From Dromaius novaehollandiae (taxonomy: Eukaryota > Chordata > Aves > Casuariiformes > Dromaiidae): DNA of 64,000 bases. The notes beneath the pieces were generated by a model. That model ran no database searches. It saw only the letters and a program-made list of their open reading frames with translations, and was not told where the DNA came from. Position numbers and translations under genes: made by a program. Shown one piece after another: positions 49,090 to 60,075 of this stretch. The stretch's first letter is position 1; each line of letters opens with the position of its first letter. The stretch is taken from the NCBI RefSeq assembly GCF_036370855.1, contig NC_088110.1, positions 22,501,501 to 22,565,500 on the forward strand. The letters run 5' to 3'.

Positions 49090-50113
49090 TTTAATGACAG
49101 TGATTTAAGCAATTTGATCCATTTTCATGGCGCATTTACAGTTAGGGGAAAGGGAAGGGGAAAAAAAAAAAAAAGAGGAGAGCGAGAAACACAGGAGCGG
49201 AGCGGAGGAAGGAAAGGTTAGGGAAGGCACCCCAGCAGGTGCTCGCGGGGGGAGAGGCTGCCGTGCTGCCGCAAGCTGTTCCCCTCGCCGCGCTGCCAGC
49301 ACCAGCCCTCGCCAGCCTCCCGCGCCGCGCTCCCAGAGCTGGCTGCCGTCCGCGCCGGCTCCCGGGGCCGCGGCTCGCCGGAGCGGGCGCCGGGACTGAC
49401 CCCCGCTAGCACCGGGATGCTGCAGCCCCAGCACGGCGGGATCGATGGGCTGCGGATGCGGGTTGTGCATCCCGCGGCATTTCCCGGGGGCTGCTGGAGG
49501 TCCCGGCGCAGGTGGTGACACCGGGAAAGGAGGAGGGTTGATGGATCGCCCTGGCGTTGCCAGCACAGCCTGGCCTGGAGATAAACGGAATAAATGCAAA
49601 ACGCAGCCAGGGAGAGAGGGGAGGCGGAGGGTCCGAGGGAGGCCTAGGCCCCGCGGGGCGGCAGCGTCCGGGGGGGAGATTTGCAAGGGCGGGAGCGGGA
49701 CGAGCCATCCGGCACGAGAGCTGCTGCAGAGCAGGCGCCGCTGCCCCACTGGGAAGTGCAGGCAGCGGTCTCCTGCCGGGAGAAGGAAGAAATCCCATGG
49801 GAAAGCCTAGGGGATGAAGCCCAGCCGCTGATGCTCGTTACGCCCCGGCATCCCACGACGGCAGGAATTTCTCCCCTGCAGCTCCATGCACGCACGGCGG
49901 GGCTGGCCGGAGCTCCCGTTCCCACGCAGCCTAGTCCATCCCTCCCATCCCGGCGGAGCGAGGGGGGACGGCCACCGGGCTGCCCAGGTCCCCGGACAGG
50001 TCCCCAGCAGGCGCTGGCTTTGTCGGGATGCGAGAAGGGCTGCCGGCCCCGGGGACCCCTCAGCTCGTGGGAGGGCAGAGACCCTGTCTGGGCGCTAATC
50101 CCAGACCTGCCTG

Positions 50114-50200
50114 CACTTTAAGCAAGTGCTTAACACCCAGCAGAGCAGCCAGTGGGGTTAAGCACATGCTTAAGTGCATACTGGACCTGGGGGCTCAAAT
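50114..50200. repeat. Old interspersed repeat with two TTAAGCA-N2-TGCTTAA palindromes
   Basis: TTAAGCA-AG-TGCTTAA at 50118-50133 and TTAAGCA-CA-TGCTTAA at 50158-50173, exactly 40 bp apart, followed by GTGCATACTGGACCTGG. The words TTAAGCACATGCTTAAGTGC resemble an ancient amniote repeat common in turtles and crocodilians. The family name is uncertain. Confidence 0.5.
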
Positions 50201-50589
50201 GGGAGTTGAAGCCTGGCGCTGGGGGAGCTCCAAATGCTGGTTCTGCCCCTGGTTAGTTGAGCTTCTCGTTGCAATTCGGACAAGCAGGGCCTTGGGTGAC
50301 GGAGCAGCCAGGACATGTGGTTCCCGGGCTATTTGCAAGGTGCCAGTAAGACTGCGTCTAAACCGGCTTCCAAAACAAGCGTCCGAATGGATTTATCCTC
50401 CCCCCTCCTCCTCCCACAGCTATTTTTGAACCAAGAACGCAAACGCCAAAGGCGCCCGCGGCACTAACGCAGCCTCGGCATCGCGCCCTGCCCCGGCTCC
50501 CGCTCGGCTCCGAAGGGCCGGCGGCACCGCGCTGCCCCGCGGCACGGCTGCCCCCAGCCTCCGGCCTCCTGCCCCCGGCCGCTTTAAAG

Positions 50590-50770
50590 GCGGCTTTCAA
50601 GTCGCGCGCCGGTAATATTCACGCGGTAAAGCTGTACGCCGCAATTAAATCGGCCATTGGTTTCGCAGGCTTCTGTGGTCAATAGTTTTATGGTAGGGTA
50701 ATTGCAAAGTAATGGAAAGGACGGAAGAGATTAACCCCGTTTTAGCTAGAGGCAACGTCAGGAAACGCAG
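50590..50770. promoter_or_regulatory. Candidate conserved non-coding element
   Basis: Contains CGGTAATATTCACGCGG, GCAATTAAATCGGCCATTGG, TCTGTGGTCAATAGTTTTAT and GGGTAATTGCAAAGTAATGG: CCAAT/SOX, RUNX-like and homeodomain words in one unique AT-richer block. Confidence 0.42.
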
Positions 50771-52084
50771 AGCAAACCCGAGGCAGAGGCAGGAGCGAGC
50801 AGGGAAGAGGGGGGAGGCAGGCACGGGGCGATGCTGCTGCCTTCGGGATCAAGCAAGAAGTCAGCAGCAGGGCGGAAAAGCGGCTGCTCAGCTCCCTACT
50901 GCCCGTGCCGGAGCCGGGCACCGCATCCCTGTGCTCCCTGCCGCAGCGCTTTTCCGTGCAGTTTGTCCCCCGCGTCTCCCCAGCGTCTCAGCTCGGCCCT
51001 GCCTGGCTGTCACCGCGCCTGAATCGCTCTTTCCCAGCGCCTCGACGGCTGGGTATCACGTAAAACACAGCTGTGCCCTGACACCGCTGCCCGGCCTCGA
51101 GGAACGGTGAGAGCAAACCACATTTTGCAGCTGGAAAGCTGAAGGGAGCCGTTAGTTTTAAAAAAAAACTAACAGCAGCAGCAAAGCTGGTGTAGACTTG
51201 TGTTTCTTCGTGTTTTTAATGCCCTCGAGAAAAAAAGAAAAGGAGAGAGGAAAGGAGAAAAAAAAATCCAAGCAGTAAACAAAACAAACCTTCCTACCCA
51301 AGCCAAAACGGCGAGAAAATAGCCAGGAACCCTGGAAGGGAAGCTGTTTATTGCAGTTGTGGGATTCGCTGCCAGTTTCAGCAGTTGGACAATTTTCCTT
51401 TTTCATCCCATAAATAGCCACCCCTCTGCACCGCGGCCCAGCGCGCCGGGGCGGGCCGGTGTCTGCAGCCAGGGACGCCTCCCGCGCGGCAAACGCCCCG
51501 GCCCGTGCAAAACGCAGCACGCGTGTGTGCAAACGCCCTTGGGACCGGTTGAGGTCCCGGAAAACCTGCCCACGGTGTGGCCCCGCGCCGGTGCCGCGCG
51601 TTACCCGGCTCTTGGGCATCCCGCGGCAGCGTCCGGGCTCGGCAGCCTCGCCGGCGGGGCGGGCGGCGATGCGGCAGCCCAGGAATCGCCGTCCCCAGCT
51701 CCCGTCTGATGTTGCTCTGCTTCCCATTAGGACGCAGACAAAGCCGCGCCGGAGCAGCCGGGTCGCTCCAGCACGGAGCCTTTTGTCTCCCCATTAAAAA
51801 CCCGCCAGAGCGACAGAACTCCTGCGGCCGCGTCGCTCCGCGTGCTGAGGGCTCGGCTGCAGAGCCGAGTGCGCTCAGCGGAAAGGAATCCGCGGGCTGC
51901 GGATCGAGCCCACGTGGGAAGCGCCTGCAAGGGAGAAGCCGTAACCGCGGGGCCGCGCGGTGCCTGCCGGGGCTGGGAGCCGGCGACGCTGCCCGTGGGA
52001 GCCGAGCCCCAAAATCCCCCGGCTCCGGGAGGGGACACGGAGGCCTTTGGCAGGCCGGCCCTGGGAACCTGGCCCCCCGCTTCA

Positions 52085-52270
52085 CCAGGGAAAAATTAAA
52101 TTTGCACTCAAATTTTCACTTCGGCAGCAGAGCGAGCGGCTCGATTTCCACCTGCTGCTTTGCAGCCTTCGCTGCGCACGGGAGAAGCGCGCAGCTGCGA
52201 GTTTTCAATTATAAAGCACACACACATAAACGCAGTAAACAACCACACATATGGATTTTCAACATAAAAC
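52085..52270. promoter_or_regulatory. Candidate conserved non-coding element
   Basis: Contains AAAAATTAAATTTGCACTC, AATTTTCACTTCGGC, TTTTCAATTATAAAGC and CACACATAAACGCAGTAAAC. Unique, AT-rich, non-coding. Confidence 0.35.
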
Positions 52271-53394
52271 CCCCCCAAAACGCGGGGCGCTCGGAAGCAG
52301 GCAGGCTGCCCCGGGAGCAAGTGGCTGCTGCTGCCGCTGGGGCAAGCGGGGCCGGCCGCATCCCAGCAGAGCCGCACGGCTGCAAACCCTGCCTGGACTC
52401 TGGCCTCCCCCTCCCCAAAACCAGTCCTCCCCATCCGGCCGTGGACGCGGCAAGGCCGAGCTCGAGGCCAGACATTGATGTGCAGCGTGGTGCGAGCTTG
52501 GACTCCCTCCATGCGCCTCAGGAGGAGCGCGGCACCGGACCAGACGCAACGCTGTGCAAGAAAAAAAAAATGCATTTATCCTCCTTGAGGGGCTGGGGAT
52601 TTCTGCCGGGGGGTGCAATTAGGTTTGGAATTGCTTCAATTTCCCTCCGGAAACAGGCGTTGGTGGCACCGTGCACGCGCCACCCGTGCATGCAGAAACT
52701 GCGGCATCCGCCAAAAGTGCGCGTGCAAGAGGGTAGTTCTGGGGTGAAACCAAAACTGCCCCAAGCCGCACAGCAAGCGGGAGAGCAGGCTCCTTCGGGG
52801 CCGGAGGGGGGACAGAGAGAGGGTTTTGGAAGCCCCCACGGCCCTCATGCTGCGCAAGGAGCAGAGGGACACCAAACGCTGACTCCTGTCCCCCGCCAGC
52901 GACTTGGAGACGCCGGCAAAACCCCCCCACCTGCGGGGAAAGCGGCGAGCGGCTGCCCTGTCTGGGCAGCGAGCAGCCACGGCAGCAGTGCCACGGCCTC
53001 GACCGGCTGCTACGGCCCCGTCCCCAGGGAGGTCCCAAAGTCCCGCCTGCAGCCGGGAGCTGGCTCCCCCCGCGTCACGGCACGGGCTGGGAACCAGCAA
53101 AGCCTGACCTAAACCTCAGCCCCTGCCGGCACCAACATCCAGGTCGGCTCCTGGTTTCAATTATCACCTGCCGCAGCAACAGCTGCCGAGCGCCGGGGAC
53201 TCGCCGGCAGGGCCGCGGCGGCCTGGGGCTGCAGCTGCGCCGCGCTCGCCCGCGGTGCATCCCGCTCGCCCGCTTCCCGGCGGCAGGAGAGGCGGCCGCG
53301 CTGCCGGAGCCGCCGCGGGAGCCGGGAGAAACCTCAGCAGCAAGGAGCGAAAACTGAAAGCCGCCCCGGCGCTGCGCAGAGGTGATCCAGGGGA

Positions 53395-53515
53395 CAGAGC
53401 AGCTAATTGGCAAGGCGAACAATGCATTTTAATTAAACCTCTGCAGGAAAGGAGGGGAGGGAATGCAGTTAATTGCACGGCGCGGGAGCAGGCGATTAAA
53501 AGTGCTCTCCGCTCC
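53395..53515. promoter_or_regulatory. Homeodomain-site cluster
   Basis: CAGCTAATTGG, ATGCATTTTAATTAAACC (palindromic TTAATTAA at 53429-53436), ATGCAGTTAATTGCACG and GCGATTAAAAGTG fall within 110 bp. The flanks are GC-rich. A repeated ATGCA-N2-4-TTAATT arrangement is visible. Confidence 0.42.
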
Positions 53516-54432
53516 GGCGGAGGTGGCTCCCATCCACCTGCGCTGAGCAGAACAAGGCCGTGCAGGGGCTTTGCCGGGGGGACGGTGGGGGTGCACGTGC
53601 CGCCGGCTCAGCACGTGCTGCTGGGGTTGGTGGAACTGGGGGGGCGCGGAGCCGCCCCATGCCGCCCCTGGGGCCGGGAGCATCCCGGGGAGCCGCAGGG
53701 TGGGCAGCGGTCCGGGATCCCCGGTGGATGCTGCCGCCGGGGAGGGCGTGGGAAGGGCCCGGCTCACAGTTCCCGGGGCCACCAGGATGCTCCCAGCCGG
53801 GAAAAGGGGCATTGCTGCTCCTCAGCTATTCCCTGTTATGGAGCAGCTGTAGGGATTACGGGAATAGCGGTGCCGGCAGCCTCCCAGTGGCATCTCGGCG
53901 CCTGGGCAGGGGCAGCTCCCACGCTCTGCCCTCCATCAGCTGCCGGCTCATTAGCACCTGCCGCACAAGCAGCCATCAGCCCTGCTGCTTGCCGGCCACC
54001 AGCCATCGCCCTCCTTCCCTCCTCCGCGTGGATTCCCTGGTTTTTGGCTCTGACCCCACGGAGCTTTATCCACCAGCCCCACCGGGGGCAAGGGAATGAC
54101 TCCAGCGGGCACAGTCACCCCTGGGCAGGATGCACGCGGGGAGCGGAGCAAAGCTGCAGTGCTGCTTTTCCGCATGGCGTCAAGCGCAAAATAAATCCGC
54201 TGAGGGAGCTCCGAAACCCGACTTTGCTCCCGATATGCAAGAGCCGGGCAAATCACAGCAATTAAAAAGAAGAAAGAGCCACATTGACTTTCACAGCCGC
54301 AGCCCTTAGGCCATGTTCGGCGGGGGAGCACGTTTCGCAGTGCTCAGCGTCCCCGAGAAACCAGCCGCGGCCGACTGCACCCGCGGGGCTGGGCACGGAT
54401 CACCGGCAGCGCGGGGGCACGGGGCGCGTGTT

Positions 54433-54456
54433 GGGGACGGGGACGGGGACGGGGAC
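54433..54456 (+). repeat. (GGGGAC)4, perfect G-quadruplex motif
   Basis: Four GGGG tracts separated by AC dinucleotides: a canonical short-loop G-quadruplex sequence on the plus strand. Confidence 0.92.
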
Positions 54457-54499
54457 GCTCGGCAGCCGCCGGCAGGGAAGCCGTCTGCAGCGCCTCTCG

Positions 54500-54660
54500 C
54501 GCGGGGAGCATGAGTCAGAGCTCCCGCCGCCGGGGCCTGACGTCTGCCGCCTTCTCATTTATTCTGCACGGCAAATATTTGCCCGGCGCGGTTGCACCAG
54601 CCACGCTTTATTCAGGGACTCGTTATACGTTATCGCTAGCAGCGTGTAGGGGGAAAAAAA
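54500..54660. promoter_or_regulatory. Candidate regulatory element
   Basis: GAGCATGAGTCAGAGC (AP-1 TGAGTCA), GCCTGACGTCTGCC, CTCATTTATTCTGCACGGC, AAATATTTGCCCGGCGCGG and CTCGTTATACGTTATCGC. Unique, mixed composition, non-coding. Confidence 0.35.
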
Positions 54661-56819
54661 AGAAGCCACAGTGCCATCTTGGGAAAGTCGCCTCGCAGGC
54701 AGCACCGCCGAGCACGCGGCTCCGCTGAGCAGCCCCCTTGGTGCAGGCAGCCGTGGGGCAGCGACCCACGGAGCAGCCCCGTCCCCAGGGCTCGCGGGAG
54801 CCGCACAGCCCGCGTCGGAGCAGGGATGCGCACAAGCACACAAGCTCCCCTTAACTCTGCGTCTGCCAGCGCCGCTACGGAGCGGGCGAGGAGGGGAAAC
54901 CGAGGCACAGGGAGCTCCTCGGGGGGAAACGGCAGTAAGGCAGCAGCAGCACTTACAGCCCGGCTGTAGGATGTCCCAAAAGCACGGGCAGCATCCAGCA
55001 CACGCGGACGGTCTGCCCAGAGCTAAGAGGAGGAGAAGAAAGGTGCTGAGACACATCCCGAAGATCCCCAGGGCCTGTAGCAATAGGGCCCATGTCCCAC
55101 CCAACCCCTTCCCTGGCAGAAGAGGACAAAGCCAGCTGGCACAGCGGACCTGATGGGTCCCCCTTGGCCACGGGGACCTGATGAAGGCTTCACCGAGGGT
55201 TAAAACTGCCTCCAGGACAGTTCAGAAGAGCCCAGAGAGGTGGAAGGGAGCTGGCCGAGACATCGCCCCGCTGCTGGCCGGCCAAGGAGGCGCGGGGACC
55301 CTGCCTGGACACAGAGGCTCAGGTTGAAAGCGCAGAGCAAGTGGAGATGACCCCCACCTGGGATGTGCCCACAGAGGACAGACGCGTTTTGTTACCGCCC
55401 GAGGCCGTAGCTGCATGTCCATGCATGCCGTGGCTCCGACGAGCCCTTGAGCCCTTCTAGAGCGGAGCCGCGGCGCATCTCTTCCCAGCAGCATCCCCAC
55501 GCCGCCGTAAAACAGCCTCGGGCAGCTCGGGCTCCTGGAAGGAGAATCCAATTGGGGTTCCTCCACGGAAATCTTCTGGTTTCAACTCTAAATCCCACCC
55601 CAGGCCCAGGGAAACAAGGTGCAGGCTGCCTCTCGCCTCTGTCACACGGCTCGAAGCCCTTCCTCGCTGGAAGGGTTGTTTTTAACACGCTCCCCTCCCC
55701 AGGCAGGCCGGCCGGGTCGGCGCTGTGGGAAAGTCGCGGGCATGCGACATTCATGGGGGCACGCCAGGAGTTTTCTGCAACACTTCCAGCTATCTTCAGG
55801 ACTAGCTGGTGTTTTCTACGCATAAGGCAGCAGCCTGGGTCCCCCACAGAGCCTTTGCTTTTCTTGCTTGCTATCTAACTCCGGCAGCTCCCGGGCACTT
55901 TGGGAAGCGAGCATGTGGTCCGTGCTGCCAGGACCGGAGACACAGGCAGAGAGGGGTTTTTGGAAGGGCAGTATGATAGGGAAAGCACAGCAAGATGCTC
56001 TGCTGGGGCTGTTTGCAAGGACACCCAAGGAGCCGAGCAGTGCCACGGTCGCGGCCGTATCCGGCCGCAGGATCCCCCCGCCTTGCCCGTGCAGCACCAT
56101 GTTGGAAACCCGCCCGCCCTCCACCTTCGCACACCGATTTTTCCAATTTAAGAGCAGGTGAGGCCACAGCTGTCAGGACCTTTTTGCTGGAAACATCCTG
56201 GGTTTCAGGCTAGCAACAGTTGCATGTTTTTGCTTAAATACCTGTGTGTGATCCTGGGCCAAGCTGCCCCGGGCAGGACGGAGCAGGTCCAGCCTAGCCC
56301 TGATACCAGGCACACTGTGGCCTCCGAGGAGCCCCGGAGCCCAGTGCAGTTCACTTGGCAGACACTTGATGGGGCTGCAAAACCAATTACCATGGCACCG
56401 GCAGGAATTGGGGGCAAAATGGCATTTTCCAGGCCTTTCCTGTCCTCCCCGCTGCCCACAGCTGCACTGGGGGATCCTGGTTTTGCAGGGAGCTTCGGTG
56501 CAGGGCGAGCGAGTCCGGCGCACGCAGCCAGCCGCAGCCCGCAGCCGCCGAGCATCCTCGCCTGCCTCTTCCCGGCTGGGCAGGCGTTTCCCTGCACCGC
56601 TGCCCGACAGCAGCCGGCTGCACCAGCGGAAAGGGTGCTGCAGGCAGACACGAGCATCCAGCGAGAGTCGAAGGCTCTCCCGCTAAAAATAAAAGTGGGA
56701 GGCAGGTCTCCGTAAATCGGTTACGCAGGGGAAGCACTTCCCTCCCCCTCGCTCTGCACGCCGCAGCGCGAATCACGGCCACAACTTCGCTGCTGTGCGG
56801 CGACGGTGATGAACACCTC

Positions 56820-57060
56820 AACACACCGCGACAGATGAGAACAGGATGATTTACCAGCCGTAAATCCAGCTCAGAGGTGCTTTTACAGCCGAGCCCATCC
56901 TGAATCCCCTGTCTTATGAGTACTTATCACTCCCAGACGCTATTACAACAGAGAGATTTTTAAGAGCTTTAATAGAGATGTAATAAAACCCTGGGCGGCC
57001 GGGAAGCAAGCATCTTTTTCAGCCTGCCTGTCATCTTCACCTTGCACAAATCACTTCTCC
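56820..57060. promoter_or_regulatory. Candidate conserved element with a perfect hairpin
   Basis: GATTTAC (56848-56854), 5-bp loop, GTAAATC (56860-56866), followed by unique AT-richer DNA: CTTATGAGTACTTATCAC, GCTATTACAACAGAG and TTTAATAGAGATGTAATAAA. It lies just beyond the proposed KIAA0513 3' end. Confidence 0.38.
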
Positions 57061-57120
57061 CCTCTGCTCCCAACCCAGCCCGTCCGCCAGCAGCGGGGAC
57101 CCCGCGTCCCTGCTCGAGGC

Positions 57121-57182
57121 GCTGCATTAACTCTGCTTAACTCGGCGCAAATCCCACTGACCCCGACCTCAGCCCCAAAGGG
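57121..57182. repeat. Possible old amniote interspersed-repeat relic
   Basis: CTGCTTAACTCGGCGCAAAT then CCCACTGACCCCGACCTCAG recalls a widespread reptile/bird repeat with GTAAATC..CCACTGAAGTCA words. Strongly decayed. Assignment is by eye only. Confidence 0.25.
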
Positions 57183-57426
57183 GAAAAGGAAATAAAAATT
57201 AAATCTCTTCCACATGCCTAGATGGCTTCCAGGGTAAACACAAGCATTTCTTCAAAAGGTGCATCAATTTTCTCTATTAAAAAAGTGGGTTATCCAAAGG
57301 GGGAAGCCCGAAGGGGAAGGCGCTGAGGAAGGCACGAGGGACCACCGAAGACGAGCGAGCAGAGGGCAGACCCGTCGGATTAAAATACATGACAACAGCT
57401 AAACGAGAAAGTCATTTTTAAGACGA

Positions 57427-57432
57427 TTTATT
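57427..57432 (-). terminator. KIAA0513: Distal poly(A) signal, likely KIAA0513 3' end
   Basis: AATAAA on the minus strand, followed within 30-50 bases by TTTAGCTGTTGTCATGTATT, a typical U/GU-rich downstream element. A proximal AATAAA (59871-59876), about 150 bp after the stop, lacks such an element. Confidence 0.5.
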
Positions 57433-57745
57433 CCAGCCTCTCTCTCGCCCCGTCCTTCACGCAGTCCCGGTCAGGAAGGGTTTATGGAAGTCCCCCCTCG
57501 ACACGCAGCTTGGAAATGTCTCCAATAAATCAATAACCCAAGAACCCACAGCACATAAAGCGGCACAGGCGACACGGCACGATTGATCGCCTAACGACCG
57601 CGCTCGGCACGCGACGCCGCGGCATTAAGTACAGCATCAAAGTCAAACAGCAGAACTCACGACCACTTATACAGAGGGTAAAAGACGGTGCTGGAAATCC
57701 CACGGGAGCCGCGAGCATCACGGAACGAGGGGCAGCAGTTGTAGG

Positions 57746-57746
<1 letters not shown>

Positions 57747-57778
<32 letters not shown>
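57747..57778. repeat. Poly-T run (32 T)
   Basis: Thirty-two consecutive T, which would be an A32 tract in a KIAA0513 3' UTR. It could cause internal oligo(dT) priming artefacts in cDNA. Confidence 0.9.
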
Positions 57779-57782
<4 letters not shown>

Positions 57783-58906
57783 AAATACCCATGCAAATAA
57801 TATTTTTTTGCTGCTAAACTTCTTTAATGTTGGAAAAATAAACAACGAAAGCAGAACTCGGGGAAGAACCGGAGCCGCCGCACCCTTGGCGCTGCTCGGA
57901 CGAGGGCTGCTGGAGGCGGCAGGTCCCGGCACCCGCGCTCCGCCAACGCGCCCTTTCCGTCGGACACAAAGTGCAAACGAGTCCCTCCAGCAGCAATTCG
58001 CCCTCACGAGCACACGCTCCCTGGTCCTGGGTTTTGGGGAGGCCCAAGAAAGTCAGTGCTGGGACGGAGCCTTCCTCGGCGCCCTGGGAGGGAGCAGCGT
58101 CCCCAGCAACGCCCCAATTCCCGGCAGCGACGGGGGAGAAAAAACACGTGCAACACCTTTTCTCCAAGGTTCAGCTGAAGACTAAATCGGCGTCCCGACC
58201 TTTCGCAGCTCGTAGCCTGCGCGCAGGCAGGCTTTGAGCAGCGAAACCGCGGGTCCCTCAAAGACAGACAACCAGCACCTTTGCTCCAGCCTCGGTAGAA
58301 GCATCGCCTTGGCGGTAGGAAACGACACTGCAGACGAAGAGCTACATGGAAAAACCCCGCTACGCTATTTATCTTACAGGATGCAGCTGGCAGCACGGGG
58401 AAACCCGGAGCGCCGGTCCTGGGAAATGCGGATGCATGGAAACCTGCCGCGAGATGAACACCTCCGTGGAGATGCCGACCCCGAGCGCGCGACGACGGCC
58501 GCTGCAGCACGAGCGATGCCACGCCGGCACGGGCACTCGCAGGCTCCAGCCTGCTTCCCTGCCCACGGAGGGACCCAGCGTGACCGTGTTCAGCCAGCAA
58601 AAAACCAGACAGGCTGCAGGCCGGGCTCGCTCAAGCGCAGGAATGCAAGTGCTTGGACAAGGCTATTTAAGGTTTGATTGAGGGGACCTGGGAGCAGGAG
58701 TGCAGCGATGCAGCCGGAAGATTAACCCGGCACGCGGTGTGGTGCTGGGTGGCAGAGGGGCCTCACGCAGCCCTCCATCGCCCAACGCCAAAAACCACAG
58801 CCGGGAACAGGGTTGGGAGGGAAAGCTGCCGCCGCGCATCTCCCCGGAGGGGGACGGGACACGCGCTCCCTGCCACCGCCAAGCGCCCAGGCGAGCCGAG
58901 CCGGGG

Positions 58907-58944
58907 GAGGCACCTCTTCCCAGGGGAGGCACCTCTTCCCAGGG
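58907..58944. repeat. 19-bp tandem duplication
   Basis: GAGGCACCTCTTCCCAGGG repeated twice, exactly and head to tail. A recent small duplication in the presumed 3' UTR. Confidence 0.92.
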
Positions 58945-59722
58945 GATTTGCAGACCAGCTCAAGTTTGCAAGAGGAAAAAAGCCCCTGGCAGATGGGGCT
59001 GCCCCACAGCCGCTCTGAGCCCTGCTGCCCCGACAGCCCGCCAAGCTCCTCTTCCTCCTCTCCCGCAAGCGCCCCAAAGGCCAAGGCTGATTTCCTGCTG
59101 ATCGAGGCTAACGATCCGGAGCAAACTGCATTTTCTCTTTCACCGAGATGCACAAAAGCACATACGTCCACCCAAAGCAGGCGCAGGGAAGCTCCCCAGG
59201 GAAAGGTTTCTCTCCGGCTCCCGAGGAGCCCAGCACTGATGGCAGCAGCGCTTTGCCACCAGGAGACCTCTGCTTGCAGCAAAGCCGCGGGCAGCTCCCA
59301 CGCAGCCGCCTGCGGTGACGCTTTGGGTGTGCAATGCAATGCGACCTGATGCCAAACCGAAACAGACTCCCATTGCCTCCGCTTCCCAAACACTGCCATC
59401 CTCGAGAACCGACTCCCCTCCTCGCTCCTAGCACCAGAGCAGACCGGCGTTTCCTTGGAAAGTCCCTCAACTGCATCCAAAACCACATCGCAACCCCCTT
59501 ACTGCAGCAGGGAGAGAGGTCCAACGATGCAAAGCGGCTGCAGTGCTCCGCCGGGCAGCCGGACCGGCCTCGGGGAGCCGTCGAGCAAAGGCACCGGCAC
59601 CCCGCTCCATGCACCGGGCAACGACGAGGGTGGGCAGCGCCGCGGGCGAGGGCAAAGCAGGGCGGCTGCCCTGGACCCCACGAACACGCAGCAGGGCTGC
59701 TCCTCGGTGCTTCTCTCTTACC

Positions 59723-59740
59723 TTTTTTTTTTTTTTTTTT
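59723..59740. repeat. Poly-T run (18 T)
   Basis: Eighteen T after TTCTCTCTTACC. Simple homopolymer within the presumed KIAA0513 3' UTR. Confidence 0.88.
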
Positions 59741-59880
59741 GAACTGACAAAATACACCTGGGAAAGTCTATACTGAAAACAGCTGGGGGAGGCTGTGGCA
59801 AGGGAGGGGGCTCCTATTTCTACAGGCTGCCCATGGCGCAGCTCTAAGGCTCGGCTGACGGTCATGCGGGTTTATTGCAG

Positions 59881-59922
59881 GGTGTGTGTGTGTGTGCATG
59901 TACATGTGTACGTGTGTATGTG
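59881..59922. repeat. (TG)n microsatellite
   Basis: GGTGTGTGTGTGTGTGCATG followed by TACATGTGTACGTGTGTATG: an imperfect alternating repeat just beyond the proximal poly(A) signal. Confidence 0.9.
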
Positions 59923-60025
59923 GGGGGGTTGTTTTTAAATAGCCCATCTGCAGTCACGGCAGTCGCTGCCCGCCCGCCGGCTCGCTCCTGCTCGGCTCCG
60001 CTGGCCGTGGCACCCCGGGAGGAAC

Positions 60026-60075
60026 CTAGGCAGCAGCCATCTGCTCGATGTGGTCGCTCAGCAGCTTGTATTGCT
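60026..60075 (-). CDS. KIAA0513: KIAA0513 last coding exon
   Basis: Acceptor TCTCCCCTTCGCAG|AGCAA. Encodes [16 protein letters not shown] followed by TAG at 60028-60026. Confidence 0.95.

Larger units (their letters stand above)
47258..57400. other. Region between CIBAR2 exon 6 and the KIAA0513 3' end
   Basis: Presumably holds the missing CIBAR2 terminal exon(s) and 3' UTR in its left part. The rest is GC-rich unique DNA (CpG-dense near 47.5-48.0 and 53.2-53.4 kb) with AT-rich islands, an old palindromic repeat at 50.1 kb and short simple repeats, all listed separately. No other gene is recognised. Confidence 0.55.
57401..60025 (-). other. KIAA0513: Probable KIAA0513 3' UTR
   Basis: This lies downstream of the stop at 60028-60026 on the minus strand. 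The human gene also has a multi-kilobase 3' UTR. Contents: a (TG)n tract, an 18-T and a 32-T run (A runs in the transcript), a 19-bp tandem duplication, and two AATAAA signals. The left edge is set by the distal signal. No coding exon is seen here. Confidence 0.5.

Noticed and set aside
59871-59876. Proximal AATAAA after the KIAA0513 stop as the main 3' end
   Set aside because: No U/GU-rich element follows it on the minus strand. The distal signal at 57427-57432 is better formed, though minor use is possible.
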